The notes under the pieces were generated by a model. The model had not been told where the DNA came from. It was given only the letters and a program-made list of their open reading frames with translations, and did not search any database. This document shows, in pieces, positions 10,136 through 17,870 of a stretch of DNA of 49,380 nucleotides. Both the position numbers and the translations under genes were made by a program. Position 1 is the stretch's first letter, and each line of letters starts with the position of its first letter. This DNA comes from Lamprocystis purpurea DSM 4197. GTDB lineage: Bacteria > Pseudomonadota > Gammaproteobacteria > Chromatiales > Chromatiaceae. The stretch lies in NCBI RefSeq assembly GCF_000379525.1, contig NZ_KB902441.1, forward strand, positions 46,934 to 96,313, written 5' to 3'.

Positions 10136-11419
10136 ATGACGGCAGTTGTCGCAACCAACGAGACCATCCTGGTGGTCGGCGGTGGCATCAGCGGGATGAC
10201 CGCTGCGCTCGAAGCCGCCGAGACCGGGAAACGCGTCGTCTTGGTCGAGAAACGTCCCTACCTGGGCGGCCGTGTCTCCCAGCTCTACAAGTATTTCCCC
10301 AAGCTCTGTTTTCCAACCTGCGGGCTGGAAATCAATCAACGCCGCGCCAAGCAGAACCCCAACCTGACCATCCTGACCATGGCCGAGGTCACCGGACTCA
10401 CGGGCGCGAAGGGCAACTACACGGCGACCGTCAAACTCTCCCCCCGTTATGTCAACGCCAACTGCACCGCCTGCGGTGACTGCGCCAAGGCGGTCACGGC
10501 GGAGTTCGACGACGAGTACAACTACGGACTCGGCAAGCGCAAGGGCGCCTACCTGCCCTACCGCATGGCGCACCCGGCGCGCTATGTCCTGGATCCGGCC
10601 ATCATCGGCACACCGGACGCCGAGCGGGCCAAGGCCGCCTGCCGCTACGACGCCATCGATCTCGAGATGCAGGAAGAAACCATCGACTTCCCCTGCGGCG
10701 CGGTGATCTGGGCGACCGGCTGGAAGCCCTACGACGCGGCCAAGATCCAGCCCTACGGCTACGACCGCTTCGCCAATGTCATCACCAGCGTCGAGTTCGA
10801 GCGCATGGCCGACCCCACCGGCCCCACGGGCGGCAAGCTCGTGCGCCCCTCCGACGGCAAGGAGGCGAAGAAAGTCGCCTTCATCCAGTGCGCCGGCTCG
10901 CGCGACCGCAACCACCTGCTGCACTGCTCGCGGATCTGCTGCATGGCGAGCTTCAAGCAGTGCACTTACGTGATCGACGCCTTTGGCGCGGACGCGCAGA
11001 TCAACGTCTATTACATCGACCTGCGCGCCATCGACCGCTTCGAGGACTTCTATCAAAAAGTCCGCGCCAACCAGAACATCAGGTTCATCAAGTCTAAACC
11101 GGCCTCCATCACCCAGGACAAAGACGGCAGTCCGGTCGTCCATGGCGTGGACACCGAGGGCTACCAGCGGTTCGCCGAACCCCATGACCTGGTCGTGCTC
11201 GCCATCGGCATGGAGCCCTCCGTGGACCCGGCCAGTTTCCCGGTGCCCATCGTCCTCAACCGCGAGGGCTTCATCGAGACCGATAGCGCCAATGGCGGAG
11301 TCTTCGCCGCCGGCGGTGCCGCCGATGCGCTCGATGTCAACCGGGCGGTCCAACATGCCACCGGGGCGGCGCTGCGCGCCATCCAGGTCGTCAACAGCGT
11401 TGCCCGAGCGGAGGTTTAA
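10136..11419 (+). CDS. qmoA: QmoA/HdrA-like FAD protein of a Qmo-type complex
   Basis: QmoA is a flavoprotein related to heterodisulfide reductase HdrA and works with QmoB in electron exchange between APS reductase and the quinone pool. The 427-residue protein opens with an FAD-binding GGGISGMTAALEAA motif, then FPKLCFPTCGLEIN, which is typical of QmoA. A cysteine group NCTACGDC and the pair HCSRICCMASF follow. The chosen ATG has a strong GGAGGAA seven bases upstream; longer in-frame readings are unsupported. Only three bases separate it from qmoB. No aprBA or sat gene is present nearby. Confidence 0.88.
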   Translation: MTAVVATNETILVVGGGISGMTAALEAAETGKRVVLVEKRPYLGGRVSQLYKYFPKLCFPTCGLEINQRRAKQNPNLTILTMAEVTGLTGAKGNYTATVKLSPRYVNANCTACGDCAKAVTAEFDDEYNYGLGKRKGAYLPYRMAHPARYVLDPAIIGTPDAERAKAACRYDAIDLEMQEETIDFPCGAVIWATGWKPYDAAKIQPYGYDRFANVITSVEFERMADPTGPTGGKLVRPSDGKEAKKVAFIQCAGSRDRNHLLHCSRICCMASFKQCTYVIDAFGADAQINVYYIDLRAIDRFEDFYQKVRANQNIRFIKSKPASITQDKDGSPVVHGVDTEGYQRFAEPHDLVVLAIGMEPSVDPASFPVPIVLNREGFIETDSANGGVFAAGGAADALDVNRAVQHATGAALRAIQVVNSVARAEV

Positions 11420-11422
11420 GCC

Positions 11423-13708
11423 ATGGCAGCCGAGAAAAAACTAGCCGGTTACATCTGCACCGGGTGCGGCATCGGCGAGCGGTTGGATGCCAAACAGCTC
11501 CAGGCCGTGGCGACCCGCGAGGGCAAACTGCCGAGCGTCAAACAACACCCGATGCTGTGCGGCGCCGAGGGCGTCAAGCTGATTCAGGACGACATCGATG
11601 CGGGCAACGCCACTCACATCATGATCGCCGCCTGTTCGCGGCGCTCCAAGGTCGAGGCCTTCAGCTTTCCGACCGTCGCCATGTCACGCGCGAATTTGCG
11701 CGAGGGCGTGATCTGGGCGCGTCCCGAAGGCGATGAGCACCAGGAGACCACCCAGGAGATGGCGGACGACTACATCCGCATGGCGGCGGCCGAGATCAAG
11801 TTCATGACCGTACCGGAGTCGTCCGGCGAGCAGGAGTTGAACAAGACCCTGCTGGTGGTGGGCGGCGGCATGACCGGCATGACCGCGGCGGTCGAGGCGG
11901 CCAAGGCCGGCTACCCGGTGCATCTGGTGTGTGACGAACCGGTGCTGGGCGGGGTCTGGAAGGATCTCTACAAGCGCGTCCCCTTCCGCGCCGCGGCCTT
12001 CGATGTGCCCGGCGGCAACGATGTCGACCTGCCCCAACCCGAGGACCCGGGCCTGGATGACCTGATCGAACAGGTCATGGCCAACGGGCGCATCACGGTG
12101 CACCTGAACGCGAAGATCACCAAAACGTCCGGCGCGCCGGGGCGTTTTTCAGCCGACCTCAGCATGGAGTCGGGCCGCACCCTGACCGAGAACTTCGGCG
12201 CCATCGTTCAGGCCACCGACTACAAGCCCTACGATGCCAATCAACTCCCCGAGTTCGCCTACGGCACGACGCCGGACGTGCTGACCAATTTCGAGTTCGA
12301 ACGGCTCGCCAAGCAGGCCAATGGCGCCGTCATCAAACGCCCGTCGGACGGCCGCGCGGTCAAGTCCGTCGCCTTCATCCAGTGCGCTGGCCAGCGTTCG
12401 AGCAACGCCGGCCATCTGCCCTACTGCTCCGGCTTCTGCTGCACCGAGTCCATCAAACAGGCGATGTATTTCAAGGCGCAGAACCCGGGCTGCGACGCCA
12501 CCATCCTGTTCGACGACCTGCGCACCCCAGGTGCCGCCGGTGAAGACTTCTATCGGTCCGGTCAGCAGGCCATGGTCACCTTCACCAAGGGCCAGGCGTC
12601 CGCGGTCGTCGCCGCGGGCGGCGACCTGCGGGTCAAGTTCAAAGACCTGATCCTCAACGAAGACACCGAGATGGTCTGCGATCTGGTGGTACTCGCCACC
12701 GGCCAGGTGCCCAACACCGGCCCCGACCCCTATGCCCAGCTTGCGGTCGACGAGGCCCCGACCGAGGAAGAAAAGGCCGCTGCCCGCGCCGCGCTGGCGG
12801 TCGCCCCACCCTCGATCCTTAATCTCGACTACCGCCAGGGCACGGACCTGCCGCACCTGAAGCACGGCTTCGTCGACAGCCATTTCATCTGCTTCCCCTA
12901 CGAGACCCGCCGCACCGGCATCTATGCCGCCGGTCCGGTGCGCCGCCCGATGGACCTGAAACAGGCGATGGACGACGCGGTCGGCGCCACCATGAAGGCG
13001 ATTCAGTCACTGGAGAACGCCGCGCGCGGCTCCGCCGCTCACCCGCGGGTTGGCGATCTCTCCTACCCCCGCTTCCGCAAGGAAGGCTGTACCCAGTGCA
13101 AGCGCTGCACCGTGGAATGCCCGTTCGGCGCCATCAACGAGGACGAGCAGCGTTACCCGCAGTTCAATGAGTCGCGCTGCCGCCGCTGCGGCACCTGCAT
13201 GGGCGCCTGTCCGGTGCGTGTCATCTCCTTCGACAACTACTCGGTGGACACCGTCGGCCAGCAGCTCAAGGCCGTGGATGTCCCGGACGAGTTCTCCGAA
13301 AAGCCGCGCATCCTGTGTCTGGCCTGTGAAAACGACGCTTACCCCGCGCTGGACATGGCCGCGCAATCGGGTGAACACATCACCCCCTTCGCGCGCGTCA
13401 TCCCGGTGCGTTGTCTGGGGTCGGTCAGCCTCTCGTGGGTCACGGATGCGCTCAACTCCGGCTATGACGGCATTGTGCTCATGGGCTGCCGCCGTGATGA
13501 CGACTATCAGTGTCATTTCGTGCGCGGTTCCGCGATGGCGGCCGAGCGACTCTCCAAGGTCGGCGACACCCTCACCCAGTTGAACCTGGAAACCGAGCGG
13601 GTGGCGGTCCATGAGGTTGCCATCACCGACCTGAAACGCGCCCCGGCGATCCTCAACGAGATGGCCGAAACCATCACGCGGATCGGCATGAGCCCATTCA
13701 AATTTTAG
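11423..13708 (+). CDS. qmoB: QmoB/HdrA-like FAD and iron-sulfur protein with MvhD domain
   Basis: This 761-residue subunit has an N-terminal cysteine segment (YICTGCGIGE), then an FAD domain (VVGGGMTGMTAAVEAA at about 145-160). The cysteine motif PYCSGFCCTES follows. Two ferredoxin-type [4Fe-4S] motifs lie at about 555-600 (CTQCKRCTVECPFG and CRRCGTCMGACPV). The last 140 residues are an MvhD-like domain with CLACEND, RCLGS and GCRRDDDYQC. This order is that of QmoB, the Qmo subunit that resembles HdrA fused to MvhD. It is the second gene of the qmoAB-hdrCB operon. Confidence 0.9.
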   Translation: MAAEKKLAGYICTGCGIGERLDAKQLQAVATREGKLPSVKQHPMLCGAEGVKLIQDDIDAGNATHIMIAACSRRSKVEAFSFPTVAMSRANLREGVIWARPEGDEHQETTQEMADDYIRMAAAEIKFMTVPESSGEQELNKTLLVVGGGMTGMTAAVEAAKAGYPVHLVCDEPVLGGVWKDLYKRVPFRAAAFDVPGGNDVDLPQPEDPGLDDLIEQVMANGRITVHLNAKITKTSGAPGRFSADLSMESGRTLTENFGAIVQATDYKPYDANQLPEFAYGTTPDVLTNFEFERLAKQANGAVIKRPSDGRAVKSVAFIQCAGQRSSNAGHLPYCSGFCCTESIKQAMYFKAQNPGCDATILFDDLRTPGAAGEDFYRSGQQAMVTFTKGQASAVVAAGGDLRVKFKDLILNEDTEMVCDLVVLATGQVPNTGPDPYAQLAVDEAPTEEEKAAARAALAVAPPSILNLDYRQGTDLPHLKHGFVDSHFICFPYETRRTGIYAAGPVRRPMDLKQAMDDAVGATMKAIQSLENAARGSAAHPRVGDLSYPRFRKEGCTQCKRCTVECPFGAINEDEQRYPQFNESRCRRCGTCMGACPVRVISFDNYSVDTVGQQLKAVDVPDEFSEKPRILCLACENDAYPALDMAAQSGEHITPFARVIPVRCLGSVSLSWVTDALNSGYDGIVLMGCRRDDDYQCHFVRGSAMAAERLSKVGDTLTQLNLETERVAVHEVAITDLKRAPAILNEMAETITRIGMSPFKF

Positions 13709-13721
13709 TAAAAATTTGAAT
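13696..13721 (+). promoter_or_regulatory. AT-rich perfect inverted repeat at the qmoB/hdrC junction
   Basis: attcaaatttt and its exact complement aaaatttgaat form an 11-bp stem around a four-base loop. It overlaps the last codons and the stop of qmoB. It is the most AT-rich spot of the operon and is not a classical GC-stem terminator. It could act as an RNA processing or stability hairpin, or as an operator; the role is inference. Confidence 0.55.
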
Positions 13722-13758
13722 TATTTCAGGTTTAGAACAAATTTGCGGAGAGCGTCTC

Positions 13759-14397
13759 ATGGGCGAACTGAATACGGCGATGATCGAGCGGTATCGCAAC
13801 AGCTTCTTAAAGGAGGTTGAAGCGAATGTCGAGGAGGGTGAATGGGTCAAGATGTGTATGCAGTGCGGCGTGTGCTCCGGCTCCTGCCCGCTCGGCAAGT
13901 TCTGGGAGCATCCGCCCCAGGAGATCTTTATGATGATTCGCGCCGGCAAGCGCGAGGCGGTGTTGCAGTCCGAATCGGTGTGGATGTGCACCTCCTGCTA
14001 CAACTGCATCGTGCGCTGCCCGCGGGAATTGCCGATCACCCACATCATGCACGGTCTGGCGCACTATGCGAAGCGTCTGGGTCTGGTGCCCAAGACCAAC
14101 CCCACGGCCAAGTTTGCCCAGATGTTCTGGGACAATCTGATGGTCAAAGGGCGCATCAATGAGTTGAAGCTCGGCCTCGCGCTCTATTTCATGAACGGCT
14201 TCGGCGATGGCATCAAGGTCGCGCTCAAGAACCAGAAGCTCGGCATGGCGATGATGAAGACCGGGCGGATGAACCCCAAGGAAGCCTTTGGCGGCCATGC
14301 CGTCAAGGACTTGGCCGGCTTCCACAAGGTGCTGAAAAAAGCGCAGGAACTGGAAGATGCCCGCATTGCCCAAAACGGCCCGCCCGCGGGCGCCTGA
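13759..14397 (+). CDS. hdrC: HdrC-like soluble [4Fe-4S] subunit replacing QmoC
   Basis: The 212-residue protein has two ferredoxin-type clusters at about residues 34-90: CMQCGVCSGSCPLG and CTSCYNCIVRCPRELP. This is the HdrC pattern, which relays electrons to HdrB. QmoC fuses such a module to a cytochrome-b-like membrane domain. Here the remaining part is a basic helical tail without a convincing membrane span, so the subunit should be soluble. The ATG has GGAGAG upstream. The hdrB-like gene starts 15 bases after its stop. Confidence 0.88.
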   Translation: MGELNTAMIERYRNSFLKEVEANVEEGEWVKMCMQCGVCSGSCPLGKFWEHPPQEIFMMIRAGKREAVLQSESVWMCTSCYNCIVRCPRELPITHIMHGLAHYAKRLGLVPKTNPTAKFAQMFWDNLMVKGRINELKLGLALYFMNGFGDGIKVALKNQKLGMAMMKTGRMNPKEAFGGHAVKDLAGFHKVLKKAQELEDARIAQNGPPAGA

Positions 14398-14412
14398 GTA
14401 GAGGACCCATCC

Positions 14413-15312
14413 ATGGCCAAGCGCGAATATTCCTTCTACCCCGGGTGCTCCTCCCAGAAGGGCGCCTCCTCATCCAACTATCTGATCTCGGTTCAGACCA
14501 TGTGCGAGGAGCTGGAGGTCCAGCTCAACGAGATCCCCGACTGGAACTGCTGTGCCGCCTCCATCGGCTATGCCGGCGGCGGCGAACTGCCGCGGCTCAC
14601 ACTCTCGGCACGCAACATCGCGCTCAGCGAGCAGCATCACCCCGGTCAGGACATCGTCGCCACCTGCGCCGCCTGCTGGCTGTCCACCCGCGAGGCCGCC
14701 GAACGGCTGCACGAGGACCAGTCGCTGCTGGCCGAATGCAACACGGCACTGGCCGAAGCCGGTCTCAAGCTGCGCAATGAAACACCGATCAAGCACATGG
14801 CCGAGGTGCTGATCGAAGACTTGGGTTATGACGCACTCAAGGCGCGGGTCAAGAAGCCGCTGGAAGGCATCAAGATCGCTGGCTATGTCGGCTGTCAGAC
14901 CAACCGCCCATTCGGCATCGCCGGCGAGTCCTACGAGAACCCCAAATACCTGGACAAGCTGGTCGAGACGCTCGGCGGCGACTCCATTCCGGACTATGAA
15001 AAGAAGGTCCAATGCTGCGGCGGAGCACTGGCCTTCTCGGAACCGGAGAAGTCCCAGGAGATGGTCAAGGGCATCATTGAGGCGGCTTACGACCACGGCG
15101 CCGACCTGATCGTGACGCCTTGTCCGGTGTGCCAGATGAACGTCGAGGTCTACCAGGATCAGATCAACCAGACCTACGGCACCAAGTTCCAGATGCCGGT
15201 GGTCTATTACTCAACCCTGATGGCGGTGGCCTATGGGCGCTCGGCCAAGGATGCGGCGCTGAACGGGCAGATCATCCCGGCCAAGGCGCTGGATGCGCTG
15301 GCGGCGAAGTAG
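14413..15312 (+). CDS. hdrB: HdrB-like CCG-domain subunit
   Basis: The 299-residue protein carries two cysteine-rich CCG domains. The first has YPGCSSQKG, NCCAAS and ATCAACW. The second has GYVGCQTNRPFG, QCCGGALAF and TPCPVCQMN. In methanogens HdrB holds the noncubane clusters that reduce the CoM-CoB heterodisulfide. In bacterial Qmo/Hdr complexes the substrate is not settled and may be a low-molecular or protein disulfide, or a link to quinone. It is the last gene of the operon and is followed by paired palindromes. Confidence 0.9.
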   Translation: MAKREYSFYPGCSSQKGASSSNYLISVQTMCEELEVQLNEIPDWNCCAASIGYAGGGELPRLTLSARNIALSEQHHPGQDIVATCAACWLSTREAAERLHEDQSLLAECNTALAEAGLKLRNETPIKHMAEVLIEDLGYDALKARVKKPLEGIKIAGYVGCQTNRPFGIAGESYENPKYLDKLVETLGGDSIPDYEKKVQCCGGALAFSEPEKSQEMVKGIIEAAYDHGADLIVTPCPVCQMNVEVYQDQINQTYGTKFQMPVVYYSTLMAVAYGRSAKDAALNGQIIPAKALDALAAK

Positions 15313-15340
15313 CCGCAAGCCGACTCTTCCGAGAGTTGGC

Positions 15341-15420
15341 CTTGATCGTAATCCCGGCCAACGGCGTGCGTAGTCAGGGCTTCCAGCCCTGACCGTGTCA
15401 GGCCAGGATGGCCTGACGAC
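15341..15420 (+). repeat. Dispersed repeat with two adjacent palindromes
   Basis: Two hairpins stand in tandem: gtcagggcttccagccctgac (about 15373-15393) and gtcaggccaggatggcctgac (about 15397-15417), one base in length apart from being the same design. The preceding ggccttgatcgtaatcccgg is shared, with small changes, with about 22704-22729 (inverted) and 21199-21225. It may terminate the qmo-hdr operon. Confidence 0.6.
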
Positions 15421-15475
15421 GCACCCGGCGAGCCCAAGTGGCCGGAATCTTGATCGAGGCCCGAGAGTTGATGCC

Positions 15476-15976
15476 ATGACTGAACTCAGCAACCTGTACC
15501 ACACCGATTACTCGGCCTGGGCGCAGCGTAACGCCGAATTACTGCGCAGCGGCAACTATGACGCGCTCGATACGGCGCACCTCTTGGAAGAGCTCGATGA
15601 CATGGGTAAGAGCGAGCAGCGCGAATTGGAGAACCGCCTGACAATTCTGCTGGCCCACCTGCTGAAGTGGGACTATCAACTGCCGCAGCTGGCGGATAAG
15701 TGGCGCGAGTTCGACGGCCGGAGTTGGCGCTCCACCATCATCGAACAGCGCGACCGGATCGCCAAGCGCCTGAAAAAGACCCCAGGCTTGCGGGCGATCC
15801 TGGTGGAGATCATCGCTGAAGCCTATGCGGATGCCGTCGCGCTGGCCAGCAAAGAAAGCCAGTTGCCCAGTACGACCTTTCCCGCGGTCTGTCCGTATGG
15901 CGAGTCGGAAATTCTCGACGAGGACTATTATCCGGTGGGCCATGATCGCCGGGCCAGCCACAGCGATCACCCGTGA
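15476..15976 (+). CDS. DUF29 family protein
   Basis: The 166-residue protein fits the DUF29 family, common in cyanobacteria and purple sulfur bacteria. Typical stretches are LYHTDYSAWAQRNAELLRSG near the start, HLLEELDDMGKSEQRELENR, and LLAHLLKWDYQ. The function of the family is not known. The ATG at 15476 follows a dispersed repeat. Its stop codon abuts the stop codon of the opposite-strand oxygenase gene with no spacer, so the two genes converge tail to tail. Confidence 0.85.
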   Translation: MTELSNLYHTDYSAWAQRNAELLRSGNYDALDTAHLLEELDDMGKSEQRELENRLTILLAHLLKWDYQLPQLADKWREFDGRSWRSTIIEQRDRIAKRLKKTPGLRAILVEIIAEAYADAVALASKESQLPSTTFPAVCPYGESEILDEDYYPVGHDRRASHSDHP

Positions 15977-16927
15977 TCATGGCCCACGTGAACCGGGAAA
16001 AGCGATCTCCCAAAAGGCCGCAAGCGACGCGCGGTCAGTCGATCGCAGCGATGCCAAAGCGACGTTCAACCGCTGCCAGTGCGCCAGATCAAAGTCATCA
16101 ACATACAGTTGTGCAGCCCACTGGGCTAGGGCAATGGCGGCCGCGGCGGCTGAGTCGATGCCCGGCGCTTCCGCAGGAAAGGCGGCAGCCTGGTAGCCGT
16201 CGCGGATGACCCCCTCCGGCAAACCCCACCGCTGCAGGGCGGTTGCGACGACCAGTGCCCGGTAGGTGTGCTCTTCCGGGAGGGACTGCTCCGCCTCGAC
16301 GCGGATCGGGTCCAGCAGGCTCGGGAGTTCGCCGAATTGCATGTGCGCGAACAGCGCTTTCACCGCATCGCCCAGCGCCGGGCTGTTGCCGACATGCCAG
16401 AAGTTGAAGACCAGCGTACGCCTGGGCTTGGCCGTTTCAGTCACCGAGTGGTAGGAACCCGGATGCATGATGAAGCCCAAGGCGCTGTTGAACCGCGGGG
16501 CCGCAGACGCACAGACACGGGTACCGGCCGCGTCATCATGCACCTGCAGGACACCGCCATCCTCCGCCTGCCAACCCCTGTTCCATTGCGCCACCAGTCG
16601 GACCGCCTCGAAGCCCACCAGCGGCCGGTCGCTATGGACCCCGATCCGCTGGCCCGGCGCCATGGTCTGCGCGGTAACCGCGACCCGTGCGGTAAGCGGC
16701 AGCCCGGTCAGGATGCGCATACGCTCGACCACCGCGGCGAGCAAGCTCGGGTCGATCCGCTCGGTCAGGTCGCAATTGCGGACCTCGTAGAATGAGCCGC
16801 CATGCGCACGCCAAGGCAGATCTTGATCGAAGAGCCCCTCCAGACAAGCACAGACCGCGGGCGAAAATGCCGGCTCCACGGTGAAAAAGGGATAGGGGTG
16901 CCGATGGTGGACAGGGTTGGCGAGCAA
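15977..16927 (-). CDS. 2-oxoglutarate/Fe(II)-dependent oxygenase (prolyl-hydroxylase-like)
   Basis: The protein has 316 residues. The iron ligands are visible as His98 and Asp100 in GVHSDRP and His160 in GSYHSVTE, with Arg169 or Arg170 as the probable 2-oxoglutarate contact before TLVFNFW. The double-stranded beta-helix core spans about 60-180. The C-terminal 130 residues form a separate helical region that I do not recognise. The target could be a peptide, protein side chain or small metabolite. A small winged-helix-like gene lies about 100 bases upstream on the same strand. Confidence 0.8.
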   Translation of the reverse strand: MLANPVHHRHPYPFFTVEPAFSPAVCACLEGLFDQDLPWRAHGGSFYEVRNCDLTERIDPSLLAAVVERMRILTGLPLTARVAVTAQTMAPGQRIGVHSDRPLVGFEAVRLVAQWNRGWQAEDGGVLQVHDDAAGTRVCASAAPRFNSALGFIMHPGSYHSVTETAKPRRTLVFNFWHVGNSPALGDAVKALFAHMQFGELPSLLDPIRVEAEQSLPEEHTYRALVVATALQRWGLPEGVIRDGYQAAAFPAEAPGIDSAAAAAIALAQWAAQLYVDDFDLAHWQRLNVALASLRSTDRASLAAFWEIAFPGSRGP

Positions 16928-17023
16928 GGAGGTCCCTCCGCGGTAGGGTGAGAATCGACAGGAACACTCGTCGTGAACGGTTCCCTATATCGCCCGGGAT
17001 AGCGCAGAGCGCGATGCCGGACC

Positions 17024-17230
17024 CTACCTAAGACGCTGAAGTCTCCGCAACTCGATGATGCCCTCGGGTGTGATCTCGTAATGCCCCTCACGCAGAACCA
17101 CATACAAATCCCACACGAGGATCCGCAGTGACTCACGCAGGGCGGATGGCCATGTGGCCGTCTCACTGACTGTGGTATCTCCGCCGTCCATCAGTTTCAG
17201 CAGGATCGCAGATTGAATATTTTCCAACAT
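17024..17230 (-). CDS. Small winged-helix-like protein (hypothetical)
   Basis: The 68-residue protein has a helical N-terminal part and the string HYEITPEGIIELRRL near its end, which resembles the beta-wing and last helix of winged-helix regulators. It has no cysteine and no leader-peptide look, so a role as a modified peptide precursor for the downstream oxygenase is possible but less likely. It precedes the oxygenase on the same strand by 96 bases. Family not identified. Confidence 0.55.
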   Translation of the reverse strand: MLENIQSAILLKLMDGGDTTVSETATWPSALRESLRILVWDLYVVLREGHYEITPEGIIELRRLQRLR

Positions 17231-17459
17231 TGAACACCTCGTTTACTTGCTCTCTCTATTCCGCTGCAAGTGACCACTAACGAACGCAACAGGGTGAACA
17301 TGATCGCGACCCTCCTGACGCTTGTCCGAACCGGAGCCCGCGGACTCTACAGACACGCAGATAGCCGTTTGTTGTACTGTCTGAAACTGATGCTACATGG
17401 TATTTATATGATAATGCAAGTATCATCTAACACTCATCAAACACCTTAACCAACGACCC

Positions 17460-17654
17460 ATGGAAAACCGTACCGCCCGCCTTACGATCCTGATCGATCC
17501 CGTCAAGAAGCGGATCTTCGAGGAAATCTGCGCGCAACAAGACGTTACCCCCTCGCAGGTCGTTCGCAAACTGATCCGGCAGTACATCATCGAACACGCA
17601 GGGACGCGCGAGTTGCCGGACTGGCTGGCAGCGCCGGTCGTCAAGGCCGAATGA
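17460..17654 (+). CDS. Ribbon-helix-helix (CopG/Arc-type) small protein
   Basis: The 64-residue protein begins with a short beta strand (RTARLTILIDPVKKRIFEEI) followed by two helices (VTPSQVVRKLIRQYIIEHA). This is the ribbon-helix-helix pattern of CopG, Arc and antitoxin-type DNA-binding proteins. No toxin gene follows: the next reading frames are the hemE remnant and the photoreceptor. It is preceded by an AT-richer stretch (17390-17450) that probably holds its promoter. It could autoregulate or regulate the photoreceptor gene. Confidence 0.7.
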   Translation: MENRTARLTILIDPVKKRIFEEICAQQDVTPSQVVRKLIRQYIIEHAGTRELPDWLAAPVVKAE

Positions 17655-17760
17655 AGGTGTCTCTGTGAAGCGGGGTGGACCAACCAGATCATCGCGCGTG
17701 CAGCCCACCCGCCCAAGCGCTTGATCGAATCGAAACCCTGTGACAGCCTAGAAGATCTCC

Positions 17761-17853
17761 ATGTCCACACTGAAGAACGATACGCTATTGCGCGCACTGC
17801 TCCGCCAGCCGACGGAGTACACGCCGGTTTGGATGATGCGTCCGACAGGCTAA
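17761..17853 (+). pseudogene. hemE: 5' remnant of hemE (uroporphyrinogen decarboxylase), 30 codons
   Basis: An ATG at 17761 opens a 30-codon frame reading [20 protein letters not shown] followed by [10 protein letters not shown] and a TAA stop at 17851. The N-terminus of HemE in gammaproteobacteria reads M[16 protein letters not shown]...TPVWMMRQAGRYLPEY, so about 28 residues align nearly without change. The match then stops exactly where RQAGRYLPEY should follow. No downstream hemE sequence was found in the window. It overlaps no other credible gene, because the photoreceptor starts at 17871 in another frame. It is probably a truncated duplicate or a recombination scar. Confidence 0.75.
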
Positions 17854-17870
17854 CCAGACTCGACCAATCC

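Noticed and set aside
17460-17654. Ribbon-helix-helix protein as antitoxin of a toxin-antitoxin pair
   Set aside because: No small toxin-like gene lies beside it on either strand.
17721-17870. TTG-initiated 50-residue extension of the photoreceptor
   Set aside because: It reads across the hemE remnant in another frame, has no conserved sequence, and would shift the PYP residues away from their canonical numbers.
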